Of a stretch of DNA of 64,000 nucleotides, positions 47,441 through 56,211 are shown in pieces; positions within the stretch are counted from its first letter, which is position 1; every line of letters starts with the position of its first letter. The notes beneath the pieces are model-generated. The model searched no databases and was not told the origin of the DNA. It saw only the letters and a program-made list of their open reading frames with translations. The DNA comes from Pseudomonas graminis (GTDB taxonomy: Bacteria; Pseudomonadota; Gammaproteobacteria; Pseudomonadales; Pseudomonadaceae): contig NZ_CP053746.1 in the NCBI RefSeq assembly GCF_013201545.1, positions 4,850,501 to 4,914,500 of the forward strand, in the 5' to 3' direction. Position numbers and translations under genes: made by a program.

Positions 47441-48373
47441 ATGAACACCTCAACCCTGCCCCCGCGCACCACAGCGGCCGACGATCAATCAGCCGCCAAA
47501 GGCCGCGTCACCAAGCCCGGCTGGTTTCTGGTCAGCCCCTCGGTGCTGTTGCTGCTGGTCTGGATGATTGTGCCGCTGGGCATGACCATTTACTTCTCGC
47601 TGATCCGCTACAACCTCCTGAATCCCGGCGAAAACGAGTTTGTCGGGCTGGAGAATTTCGAATTCTTCGTGACCGACGCAGGCTTTTTGCCCGGCGCGAT
47701 GAACACCCTGTTGCTGGTCGGCAGCGTGCTGGCCATCAGCGTCATCCTCGGCGTATTGATCTCGGCGCTGCTGGAAGCCAGTGAGTTTCTCGGCCGCGGC
47801 ATCGTGCGCGTGCTGCTGATCTCGCCGTTTTTCATCATGCCGACGGTCAGCGCGCTGATCTGGAAGAACCTGATTTTCCACCCGGTGTCCGGCATCCTCG
47901 CTTGGGTCTGGAAGCTGTTCGGCGCCCAGCCGGTGGACTGGCTGGCCAATTACCCGATGCTATCGATCATCATCATTGTGTCGTGGCAGTGGCTGCCCTT
48001 CGCGATCCTGATTCTGATGACCGCCATGCAGTCCCTGGATCAGGAACAGAAGGAAGCGGCGCGTCTGGATGGCGCCGGCCCGATCGCGATCTTCTGGCAC
48101 CTGACCCTGCCCCACCTGGCGCGCCCGATCGCCGTGGTGGTGATGATCGAAACGATCTTCCTGCTCTCGGTGTTCGCCGAAATCTTCACCACAACCAACG
48201 GTGGCCCGGGCTTCGCTTCCACCAACCTGGCGTACCTGATCTACAACCAGGCACTGCTGCAATTCGACGTGGGCATGGCATCGGCAGGCGGTCTGATAGC
48301 CGTCGTGATCGCCAATATTGCCGCGATTATCCTGGTACGGATGATCGGCAAAAACCTCACCGACAAGTCTTGA
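47441..48373 (+). CDS. mtlF: MtlF, polyol ABC transporter permease
   Basis: The ATG at 47441 has GGAG six bases upstream, giving 310 residues and six membrane helices. The EAA loop is EQKEAARLDGAGPIAIFWHLTLP. Belongs to the MalF/UgpA-type permeases of CUT1 transporters. Pairs with MtlG; the gap to mtlG is 10 bases. Confidence 0.93.
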   Translation: MNTSTLPPRTTAADDQSAAKGRVTKPGWFLVSPSVLLLLVWMIVPLGMTIYFSLIRYNLLNPGENEFVGLENFEFFVTDAGFLPGAMNTLLLVGSVLAISVILGVLISALLEASEFLGRGIVRVLLISPFFIMPTVSALIWKNLIFHPVSGILAWVWKLFGAQPVDWLANYPMLSIIIIVSWQWLPFAILILMTAMQSLDQEQKEAARLDGAGPIAIFWHLTLPHLARPIAVVVMIETIFLLSVFAEIFTTTNGGPGFASTNLAYLIYNQALLQFDVGMASAGGLIAVVIANIAAIILVRMIGKNLTDKS

Positions 48374-48383
48374 GGGCAAGGTC

Positions 48384-49217
48384 ATGATGACGCTCAAACA
48401 ATCCCGTCGCCTGCAAAGTGCCCTGCTTGGCACCTTGTCGTGGCTGATCGCAGCGCTGATTTTCTTCCCGATCTTCTGGATGGTCCTGACCAGCTTCAAG
48501 ACCGAGATCGATGCGTTCGCCACGCCGCCGCAGTTCATTTTCACGCCGACCCTGGAAAACTACCTGCACATCCAGGAGCGCAGTGACTACTTCCACTTCG
48601 CCTGGAACTCGATCCTGATCTCCTTCAGCGCGACGATCCTGTGCCTGCTGATCGCGGTGCCGGCGGCCTACTCCATGGCGTTTTTCGAAACCAAACGGAC
48701 CAAGGGCACGCTGTTGTGGATGCTCTCCACCAAGATGCTGCCACCGGTGGGCGTGCTGATGCCGATCTACCTGCTGGCCAAGACCTTCGGCCTGCTGGAT
48801 TCGCGCATTGCGCTGATCGTGATCTACACGCTGATCAACCTGCCGATCGTGGTGTGGATGATTTACACCTACTTCAAGGACATCCCCGGGGAAATCCTCG
48901 AGGCCTCGCGGCTGGACGGTGCCACCACGCGCCAGGAAATCTTTCGGGTGCTGATCCCGATCTGCAAGGGCGGGCTGGCATCGACGGCGCTGCTGTCGCT
49001 GATCCTGTGCTGGAACGAAGCGTTCTGGTCGCTGAACCTGACCTCCTCGAACGCCGCGCCGCTGACTGCGCTGATCGCCTCGTATTCGAGCCCTGAAGGC
49101 TTGTTCTGGGCCAAGTTGTCGGCGGTGTCGACCCTGGCTTGCGCGCCGATCCTGATCTTCGGCTGGATCAGCCAGAAACAACTGGTCCGCGGGCTGTCGT
49201 TTGGTGCCGTGAAATAA
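48384..49217 (+). CDS. mtlG: MtlG, polyol ABC transporter permease
   Basis: 277 residues with six helices; a second ATG follows the first. The EAA loop is GEILEASRLDGATTRQEIFRVLIP, of the MalG/UgpE type. It ends in the conserved KQLVRGLSFGAVK, typical of CUT1 permeases (..GLTAGAVKG). Partner of MtlF in the membrane pore. Confidence 0.93.
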   Translation: MMTLKQSRRLQSALLGTLSWLIAALIFFPIFWMVLTSFKTEIDAFATPPQFIFTPTLENYLHIQERSDYFHFAWNSILISFSATILCLLIAVPAAYSMAFFETKRTKGTLLWMLSTKMLPPVGVLMPIYLLAKTFGLLDSRIALIVIYTLINLPIVVWMIYTYFKDIPGEILEASRLDGATTRQEIFRVLIPICKGGLASTALLSLILCWNEAFWSLNLTSSNAAPLTALIASYSSPEGLFWAKLSAVSTLACAPILIFGWISQKQLVRGLSFGAVK

Positions 49218-49237
49218 CGCAGAGCGTCAAGGACGGC

Positions 49238-49262
49238 GTCCACACGCAGAGCGTGGGGACGA
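49238..49262 (+). promoter_or_regulatory. Stable hairpin between mtlG and mtlK
   Basis: CGTCC-A-CACGC-AGA-GCGTG-G-GGACG forms a ten-pair stem with one A/G mismatch, in the 95-base gap after mtlG. No U-run follows. It may protect the upstream mRNA or set lower expression of downstream genes, as intercistronic hairpins do in maltose-type operons. Confidence 0.4.
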
Positions 49263-49312
49263 TCCAGCCGTTGATGATTTCGACATTTTGAAGAATAAAA
49301 CCGGAGCCCATC

Positions 49313-50416
<1,104 letters not shown>

Positions 50417-50450
50417 GTCACCGCCCTCCACTGCATTCGGGAACACTGTC

Positions 50451-51968
50451 ATGAAACTGAACAAGCAGAACCTCTCCAACCTGGGCGCCGGCATTGCCAT
50501 CCCTGCCTACTCCCTCGATGAGCGTCGCCAAGGCATCGCGCACATTGGCGTTGGCGGTTTCCACCGCGCCCACCAGGCGTTTTACACCGATGCGCTGATG
50601 TCCCTCGGGGCGAATGAACGCAGTGGCGAAGGCCTGGACTGGGCCATTTGCGGGGTCAGCCTGCGCGAGGAAGACCGCGGCAATTTCGAAGCATTGAAGG
50701 GCCAGGACTTCCTCTACACCCTGTTCGAACTGGGCGACACCCCGGACACCGAAACCCGCGTGATCGGCGCCATGAGCCAGATGCTCATGTCCACCGACAG
50801 TGACCTGGCGCTGATCGACAAACTCGCCAGCCCGGATATCCGCATCGTCTCGCTGACCATCACCGAAGGCGGCTACTGCATTGATGACAGCACCGGCGAA
50901 TTCATGAGCCACCTGCCACAGATCCAGTACGACCTCGAACACCCCGCCACACCAAAGACCGTGTTCGGTTATCTGTGCGCGGCGCTGACCCGACGCCGTG
51001 CAGAAGGCACGCCAGCGTTCACCCTGATGTCCTGCGATAACCTGCCGCACAACGGCGCGATGACACGCAAGGCGCTGCTGGCGTTCGCCCAACTGCGCGA
51101 CCCGGAACTGCACGACTGGATCGCTGCAAACGTCAGCTTCCCCAACGCCATGGTCGACCGCATCACACCGATGACCAGCACCGCCCACCGCCTGCAACTG
51201 CACGATCAGAAAGGCATCGACGACGCCTGGCCGGTGGTCTGTGAACCCTTCGTGCAGTGGGTCCTGGAGGACAAATTCGTCAACGGCCGTCCAGCCTGGG
51301 AAAAGGTCGGCGTGCAGTTCACCGACGACGTGACCCCGTATGAAGAGATGAAAATCAAGCTGCTCAATGGCAGCCACCTGGCACTGACCTATCTCGGCGC
51401 GCTGAAGGGCTATCGCTTCGTCCACGAAACCATGAATGACCCGTTGTTCGTCGAGTACATCCGCACCTACATGGACCTGGACGTGACCCCGCAACTGGCG
51501 CCGGTGCCCGGCATCGACTTGACCGAGTACAAACAGACCCTGATCGAGCGTTTCTCCAATCAGGCCATTGCCGACCAGCTTGAGCGCGTGTGCTCCGACG
51601 GCTCGTCCAAATTCCCGAAATTCACCGTGCCGACGATCAATCGTCTCATCGTCGACAGCGGCAACATGGACCGCGCCTCACTGGTTGTCGCGGCCTGGGC
51701 GCTGTACCTGCAAGGCAACCGCAACGGCGACTTCACCGGCGAGAACGGCGTGCCGTACACCGTCGTCGACCCGCGCGCGGACTTTTGCAAGGCGCTGGTG
51801 GCCGATGATGTGCTGGTCACTCAGCGGCTGCTTGAAGTCGAAGAAATCTTCGGTGCGGCGATTCCCCAGTCCCCTGAGTTCGTGGCATCGTTCGAGCACA
51901 ACCTGAACAGCCTGAAGCAGCTGGGCGTCAGCAAAACCCTGGAAAACCTGTTGGCGAAAACCGTCTGA
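50451..51968 (+). CDS. mtlD: Mannitol 2-dehydrogenase (polyol-specific long-chain dehydrogenase)
   Basis: 505 residues. The NAD-binding N-terminal half begins IAHIGVGGFHRAHQAFY. The catalytic motif KIKLLNGSHLALTYLG gives Lys301, Asn306 and His309, which match the Lys-Asn-His triad known for P. fluorescens mannitol 2-dehydrogenase with a shift of six. It oxidises mannitol to fructose and arabitol to xylulose with NAD+, without zinc. The products feed the next two gene products. Confidence 0.95.
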   Translation: MKLNKQNLSNLGAGIAIPAYSLDERRQGIAHIGVGGFHRAHQAFYTDALMSLGANERSGEGLDWAICGVSLREEDRGNFEALKGQDFLYTLFELGDTPDTETRVIGAMSQMLMSTDSDLALIDKLASPDIRIVSLTITEGGYCIDDSTGEFMSHLPQIQYDLEHPATPKTVFGYLCAALTRRRAEGTPAFTLMSCDNLPHNGAMTRKALLAFAQLRDPELHDWIAANVSFPNAMVDRITPMTSTAHRLQLHDQKGIDDAWPVVCEPFVQWVLEDKFVNGRPAWEKVGVQFTDDVTPYEEMKIKLLNGSHLALTYLGALKGYRFVHETMNDPLFVEYIRTYMDLDVTPQLAPVPGIDLTEYKQTLIERFSNQAIADQLERVCSDGSSKFPKFTVPTINRLIVDSGNMDRASLVVAAWALYLQGNRNGDFTGENGVPYTVVDPRADFCKALVADDVLVTQRLLEVEEIFGAAIPQSPEFVASFEHNLNSLKQLGVSKTLENLLAKTV

Positions 51969-51976
51969 GGTGGAAC

Positions 51977-53458
51977 ATGTTTCTCGGCATCGATTGCGGC
52001 ACCCAAGGCACCAAGGCGATTGTTCTGGATGCCGTCAGCGGAAAGGTTCTGGGCGAAGGCTCGGCGGCCCATCACATGATCAGCGGCGCCAACGGGCGCC
52101 GCGAGCAGGATGTGCAGGAATGGCTCGATGCGTTCGAGCAGGCGACGGCGGCGGCGTTGCAGCAGGCAGGAGTGTCCGGCACGGACATTCAGGCGATCGG
52201 CGTGTCCGGGCAGCAGCATGGCCTGGTGATGCTCGATGAGTCCGGCCAGGTGCTGCGCCCGGCCAAGCTGTGGTGCGACACCGAATCCTCGCCCGAAAAT
52301 GATCGCCTGCTGGCATATCTGGGCGGTGAAACCGGGTCGCTGGAGCGTCTGGGTATCGCCATCGCGCCGGGCTACACGGTTTCCAAGCTGCTGTGGAGCA
52401 AAGAGCAGTTTCCCGAGTTGTTTGCCCGCATCGATAAGATCCTGCTGCCCCATGACTACCTCAATTACTGGCTGACCGGCCGCAGCTGCAGCGAGTTCGG
52501 CGACGCGTCGGGCACCGGTTATTTCAACGTGCGCACCCGCCAGTGGGATCTCGACATCCTTCAGCACATCGACCCCACTGGCCGGCTGGTCAAGGCGCTG
52601 CCGGAGCTGATCGAGGCGCATCAGCCGGTGGGCACAATTCTTCCTGCCATCGCCGAGCGGCTGGGCCTCAACCCGAAGGCCATCGTCTCCAGCGGCGGTG
52701 GCGACAACATGATGGGCGCGATCGGCACCGGCAATATTGCGCCGGGCTCGATCACCATGAGCCTGGGTTCGTCGGGCACGGTCTACGCCTTTGCCGAGGC
52801 AGGCAACGTCAGTGCGCAGCCGTCGGTGGCAACCTTCTGCTCCTCGTCGGGCGGCTGGCTGCCGCTGATCTGCACCATGAACCTGACCAACGCCACCAGT
52901 GCCATCCGCGAGCTGTTCGCGCTGGACATCGGCGCCTTCAACGCAGCGGTCGCGTCGTCACCGATAGGCGCCCAAGGCGTGCTTGTGCTGCCATTCCTCA
53001 ACGGCGAACGCGTGCCCGCCCTGCCCCACGCCACCGGCAGCATCCTCGGGCTGGACAGCACTAATCTGACCCAGGCCAACCTGTGCCGCGCGGTGGTCGA
53101 GGGCACTACCTTCGGGCTGCGTTACGGTCTGGACCTGTTGCGTGACAGCGGCATTAAAAGCGATAACATCCGCCTGATCGGTGGCGGCGCCAAAAGCGCA
53201 GTCTGGCGGCAGATCGTGGCCGACATCATGGACACGCCGGTCATCTGCACCACCGGCACCGAAGCGGCCGCCCTGGGCGCGGCGATTCAGGCGGCGTGGT
53301 GTCATTCCCACGCCAAAGGTGACGGTGAATCGCTGCAGGCCCTGACCGAGCGTTGCGTCAGTCTTGATCCGGCCAGCGAAACCCGGCCGGTTCCCGAACA
53401 CGTTGCGGCGTATCACGCGGTGTATCAGCACTATCGCACTCAATTGCAGGGCCTCTGA
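51977..53458 (+). CDS. mtlY: Xylulokinase
   Basis: 493 residues, starting 8 bases after mtlD. FGGY kinase motifs: MFLGIDCGTQGTKAIVLDA (phosphate 1), VSGQQHGLVMLDE, and the C-terminal IRLIGGGAKSAVWRQIVADI with TGTEAAALGAAIQAAW (adenosine). It phosphorylates D-xylulose formed from arabitol to D-xylulose 5-phosphate. Also named xylB in other bacteria. Confidence 0.92.
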   Translation: MFLGIDCGTQGTKAIVLDAVSGKVLGEGSAAHHMISGANGRREQDVQEWLDAFEQATAAALQQAGVSGTDIQAIGVSGQQHGLVMLDESGQVLRPAKLWCDTESSPENDRLLAYLGGETGSLERLGIAIAPGYTVSKLLWSKEQFPELFARIDKILLPHDYLNYWLTGRSCSEFGDASGTGYFNVRTRQWDLDILQHIDPTGRLVKALPELIEAHQPVGTILPAIAERLGLNPKAIVSSGGGDNMMGAIGTGNIAPGSITMSLGSSGTVYAFAEAGNVSAQPSVATFCSSSGGWLPLICTMNLTNATSAIRELFALDIGAFNAAVASSPIGAQGVLVLPFLNGERVPALPHATGSILGLDSTNLTQANLCRAVVEGTTFGLRYGLDLLRDSGIKSDNIRLIGGGAKSAVWRQIVADIMDTPVICTTGTEAAALGAAIQAAWCHSHAKGDGESLQALTERCVSLDPASETRPVPEHVAAYHAVYQHYRTQLQGL

Positions 53459-53490
53459 CGGACAGCCCCGTCGGCCTTTATGGAGCAACT

Positions 53491-54426
53491 ATGTATCTGG
53501 TCTGTGGCGAAGCACTGTTTGATTTTTTCTGTCAGCCGGACAGCGGACAAAGCAACAAAGTGGGTTATCAAGCCATCGCCGGCGGTTCGCCATTCAACGT
53601 CGCGGTGGGGCTACGCCGGCTGGGCATCGATGCCGGGTTCTTCGCCGGGATTTCCAGCGATTACCTGGGCAAGCGCCTGCTGACGGTGCTGGCGGAAGAA
53701 GGCGTGCGCGATGACTTTCTCGTGCATATCGACGCGCCCACCACGCTGTCGATGGTCGCCGTGGGCGCGGACGGCTCGCCGCAGTACAGCTTTCGCGGTG
53801 AAGGCTGCGCGGACCGGATGCTGAGCGTCGAGCATCTGCCGACGCTGGACGACAGCGTGCGCGGCTTGCATGTGGGTTCGTTTTCACTGGTGGTGCAGCC
53901 GGTCGCCGAGGCGCTGCTGACGCTGGTGCGGCGGGAAAGCGGCAAGCGGCTGATTACGTTCGATCCCAACGTACGGCTGAATCCGGCGCCGAGCATCGAG
54001 CTGTGGCGCAGTCAGGTGGCGAAGTTTGCCGAGCATGCGCACATCATCAAGGTCAGTGATGAGGATCTGGAGCTGTTGTATCCGCAGAAGGATGCGGCGG
54101 CGGTGGCCGAGGGTTGGCTGAAGGACAATTGCCAGTGGGTGATCATGACCCGCGGTCGTCAGGGCGCCACCGTGTTTACGCGGGCGCTGGGCACGTGGTC
54201 GGTGGCGGCGCGCAAGGTGGAGACGGTTGATACGGTGGGGGCCGGGGATACGTTTCAGGCGGCGTTGATTGCGTTTCTGACGGAGCGGGGTCTCGATGCG
54301 CCCTCTGCTTTGGCGGGGGTAGATCGCGAGACGCTGACGAAGATGCTCGAGTTTGCGGTGACGGCGGCGGCGGTGACCTGTACGCGTGAGGGGCCAGATT
54401 TGCCCTATCGGGCGGAGGTCGTCTAG
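53491..54426 (+). CDS. mtlZ: Fructokinase (PfkB family)
   Basis: 311 residues. N-terminal PfkB start YLVCGEALFDFF and AGGSPFNVAVGLRRLG, and the C-terminal signature VDTVGAGDTFQAALIAFL with the catalytic aspartate. It phosphorylates fructose from mannitol oxidation to fructose 6-phosphate. Last gene of the operon. No clear terminator follows before repeat element D, whose terminator-like hairpin is on the opposite strand. Confidence 0.93.
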   Translation: MYLVCGEALFDFFCQPDSGQSNKVGYQAIAGGSPFNVAVGLRRLGIDAGFFAGISSDYLGKRLLTVLAEEGVRDDFLVHIDAPTTLSMVAVGADGSPQYSFRGEGCADRMLSVEHLPTLDDSVRGLHVGSFSLVVQPVAEALLTLVRRESGKRLITFDPNVRLNPAPSIELWRSQVAKFAEHAHIIKVSDEDLELLYPQKDAAAVAEGWLKDNCQWVIMTRGRQGATVFTRALGTWSVAARKVETVDTVGAGDTFQAALIAFLTERGLDAPSALAGVDRETLTKMLEFAVTAAAVTCTREGPDLPYRAEVV

Positions 54427-54444
54427 GCGTCTGGCCCTTTTCAG

Positions 54445-54735
54445 ATCAAGATCAAGATCAACAGCGTCTGCCTGGGGGCAGACTGTTTCGCCTTCGGCGA
54501 GTTACTTGGAAAAGCACCCCAAGTAACCAAGGGTGCTTGCTCCTGGTTGGGCCCTTCGTTCCTCAGGGTTCCTTCACTCCGGTCTCGCTCCGTGGGCCCG
54601 CCGCCATCCGCCATCCATGGCGGGGGGCGGCTCTCGCGGCATCCATGCCGCTCGGCCCACGGAGCGAGACCTGCGTTCAGCCTGCACCCAAGTCGCGATT
54701 AGCGGTGTCTGGGCTATCGCGTAGAAGATCAACAG
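54445..54735 (-). repeat. Structured interspersed element, copy D
   Basis: On the minus strand, GCGGC-ATGGAT-GCCGC (54636-54651) and CCGCC-ATGGAT-GGCGG (54608-54623) form the two hairpins. The second stem has a sequence entirely different from the GGAC/GTCC of other copies, yet pairs perfectly around the same loop. An 18-bp outer stem is perfect here: GGTCTCGCTCCGTGGGCC at 54654-54671 on the minus strand pairs with GGCCCACGGAGCGAGACC at 54582-54599. The 3' end has AGCACCC../..GGGTGCTTTT (54510-54537) and GTCTGCC-CCCA-GGCAGAC. Confidence 0.78.
54510..54537 (-). terminator. Terminator-like hairpin of element D
   Basis: On the minus strand, AGCACCC, 11 bases and GGGTGCT followed by TTT, identical to the hairpins in copies B and E. 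Confidence 0.6.
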
Positions 54736-54740
54736 CAAAA

Positions 54741-54828
54741 GCTTCCCGGCTAAAGCCGGTCCCACAGTCGGAGCTGGTCCCACTGATTGCACGCGCTGCT
54801 GTTAGTGGGACCGGCTTTAGCCGGGAAG
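54741..54828. repeat. REP pair between elements D and E
   Basis: GCTTCCCGGCTAAAGCCGG at 54741 and the inverse CCGGCTTTAGCCGGGAAG at 54811 enclose the inverted form of CACTAACAGCAGCGCGTGCA. It matches the pair at 27566-27635 read in the opposite direction. Confidence 0.85.
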
Positions 54829-54867
54829 AGGCGAGCCCAGGCGCCGATATTTTTGCTGATAGCCCCC

Positions 54868-54967
54868 CTCCTTGTGGGAGCGAGCTTGCTCGCGAATGCT
54901 TTATCCAACACGCCAGATATCCGATGGATGTACCGGCCCCTTCGTGAGCAAGCTCACTCCCACAAGT
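54868..54967. repeat. BIME, inverted copy of the unit at 27421
   Basis: GTGGGAGCGAGCTTGCTCGC at 54874 and GTGAGCAAGCTCACTCCCAC at 54944 enclose CCAGATATCCGATGGATGTA, the inverse of the centre at 27421-27525. Confidence 0.85.
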
Positions 54968-54987
54968 CCTTAGCGCTTGCCCCCCTC

Positions 54988-55053
54988 GATCTGCCTTTGA
55001 TGTGCCTTTGATCTGCCTTTGATCCGCCTTTGATCTGCTCTTGATTTGCTTTT
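54988..55053. repeat. Six-unit 11-bp tandem repeat (GATCTGCCTTT)
   Basis: Six consecutive 11-base units: GATCTGCCTTT, GATGTGCCTTT, GATCTGCCTTT, GATCCGCCTTT, GATCTGCTCTT, GATTTGCTTTT, followed by GATCG. It forms the 5' border of element E. Copies A and C have one to two units at the same place, so the number varies between copies. Confidence 0.9.
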
Positions 55054-55335
55054 GATCGTCCTACGCAAAATGTTCAAACACCGCCAAACGCGACTTTGGT
55101 GCAGGCTGAACGGAGGTCTCGCGGAGTGGGTCGAGCCGCATGGATGCGGCGAGAGCGCCGTCAGGACATGGATGTCCGTTCGGCGCGGGCCCACGGAGCG
55201 GGAACGGAGTGAAGGAACCCGACGAAGTCGGGCCAAACCGAGAGCAAGCACCCTTGGTTACTTGGGGTGCTTTTCCAAGTAACTCGCCGGAGGCGAAATG
55301 TCTGCCGTTAGGCAGACGCTCTTGATCTAAAAAAA
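55054..55335 (+). repeat. Structured interspersed element, copy E
   Basis: Plus-strand hairpins GCCGC-ATGGAT-GCGGC (55135-55150) and GGAC-ATGGAT-GTCC (55164-55177), then CCCGAC-GAA-GTCGGG (55218-55232) shared with copy A, the terminator-like hairpin at 55247-55274 and GTCTGCC-GTTA-GGCAGAC at 55300. It points toward the convergent gene at 55387. Confidence 0.78.
55247..55274 (+). terminator. Terminator-like hairpin of element E
   Basis: AGCACCC, 11 bases and GGGTGCT followed by TTT, the same as in B and D. Confidence 0.6.
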
Positions 55336-55351
55336 CCCACGAAGGCGAAAC

Positions 55352-55371
55352 GCTCTGCCGTTAGGCAGAGC
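55352..55371. terminator. Hairpin downstream of the Ala/Ser-rich gene
   Basis: GCTCTGCC-GTTA-GGCAGAGC is a perfect 8-bp stem 16 bases beyond the stop of the gene at 55387. It copies the last hairpin of element E with the outer pair switched (GTCT/AGAC to CTCT/AGAG), so it looks like a partial second 3' end of the element serving the neighbouring gene. Confidence 0.5.
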
Positions 55372-55386
55372 CCCACCAAAAAAGCG

Positions 55387-56001
55387 TCAGGCCATTTCCG
55401 CCTTTGCCATGGCGATCCTGGTCTTCACCTCCTGCTCAGCCACCTGCTGATCCGTCTTCTGCTTCTGCAGCTCAGTCACCTGCTTGTCCACCGCCGCCTG
55501 CTCCTGCGGCGTCATGGCGTCGTATTCCTCCTTGCTGACCCCCGTCAATCGCTGCCGCACCTTCTCCGCATCGGTCTGATTCATGTACGACAGAAACTGA
55601 TCCTTCGCCGAACCCACGCCGTTAGAACCCGCCGTGCCATCACTGGCCGCCAGTTCATCGGACACGGTCTTGCTGACGCTGTCAGACGAGGCGACCTGCT
55701 TGTCAGCGCTGGACACAAACGCCGCAGCCGCTGCCGCCTTGTCATCATCCGTCACCGACGACGCGGTGGTGGCCGCCGCCGCTTTCAGATTCACCATCAT
55801 CTTGGCAAACGACTCGTCATAGCCCTGCTTGCCGTCATTACTGCTTTGCGTCGCGCCTTCGCCATTGCTCGCAATCGCCGCCACGGGTGTGGCAGCGCCG
55901 GCCATGGCGCTGGTGTAGGCATCCGTGTCCGCCGTGGCGAAATGAGTGTGGCTCACCGCCTTCGACACGAACTGCTGGATGGCACTGTTGCCGATTAACA
56001 T
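55387..56001 (-). CDS. Ala/Ser-rich protein of unknown function, free of Cys and Trp
   Basis: 204 residues with a strong ribosome site (AGGAGGTGAAAG before the ATG), so translation is credible. No signal peptide or membrane helix. The middle (about 70-130) is low-complexity Ala/Ser/Thr/Asp (KAAAATTASSVTDDDKAAAA). The last 70 residues are charged and helical (YMNQTDAEKVRQRLTGVSKEEYDAMTPQEQ), with a coiled-coil-like Gln/Lys tail. It has neither cysteine nor tryptophan. This composition resembles non-classically secreted proteins such as type III substrates or harpins, but no motif proves it. No recognised family. Confidence 0.6.
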   Translation of the reverse strand: MLIGNSAIQQFVSKAVSHTHFATADTDAYTSAMAGAATPVAAIASNGEGATQSSNDGKQGYDESFAKMMVNLKAAAATTASSVTDDDKAAAAAAFVSSADKQVASSDSVSKTVSDELAASDGTAGSNGVGSAKDQFLSYMNQTDAEKVRQRLTGVSKEEYDAMTPQEQAAVDKQVTELQKQKTDQQVAEQEVKTRIAMAKAEMA

Positions 56002-56211
56002 CTTTCACCTCCTGTTCAGGTTGTCCGATGTACCCCGACAGCAGCAAAACCGATGCCATACAGCGTTACCCAGCTGAAACGTACGCCAGCAGCGGCTTGC
56101 AGACCACGCGTCAAGCCGTGACGGGCCGCGTAATCGACAATGCTTGCCGTCTGCGGCAGATTCTCGCCGCCGGGTTGCCATACTGGCCAGGCCGCCACCG
56201 ATAACGCCGAC

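Noticed and set aside
54988..55053. Possible CRISPR array
   Set aside because: Units are 11 bases with no spacers and no cas genes. It is a simple tandem repeat.
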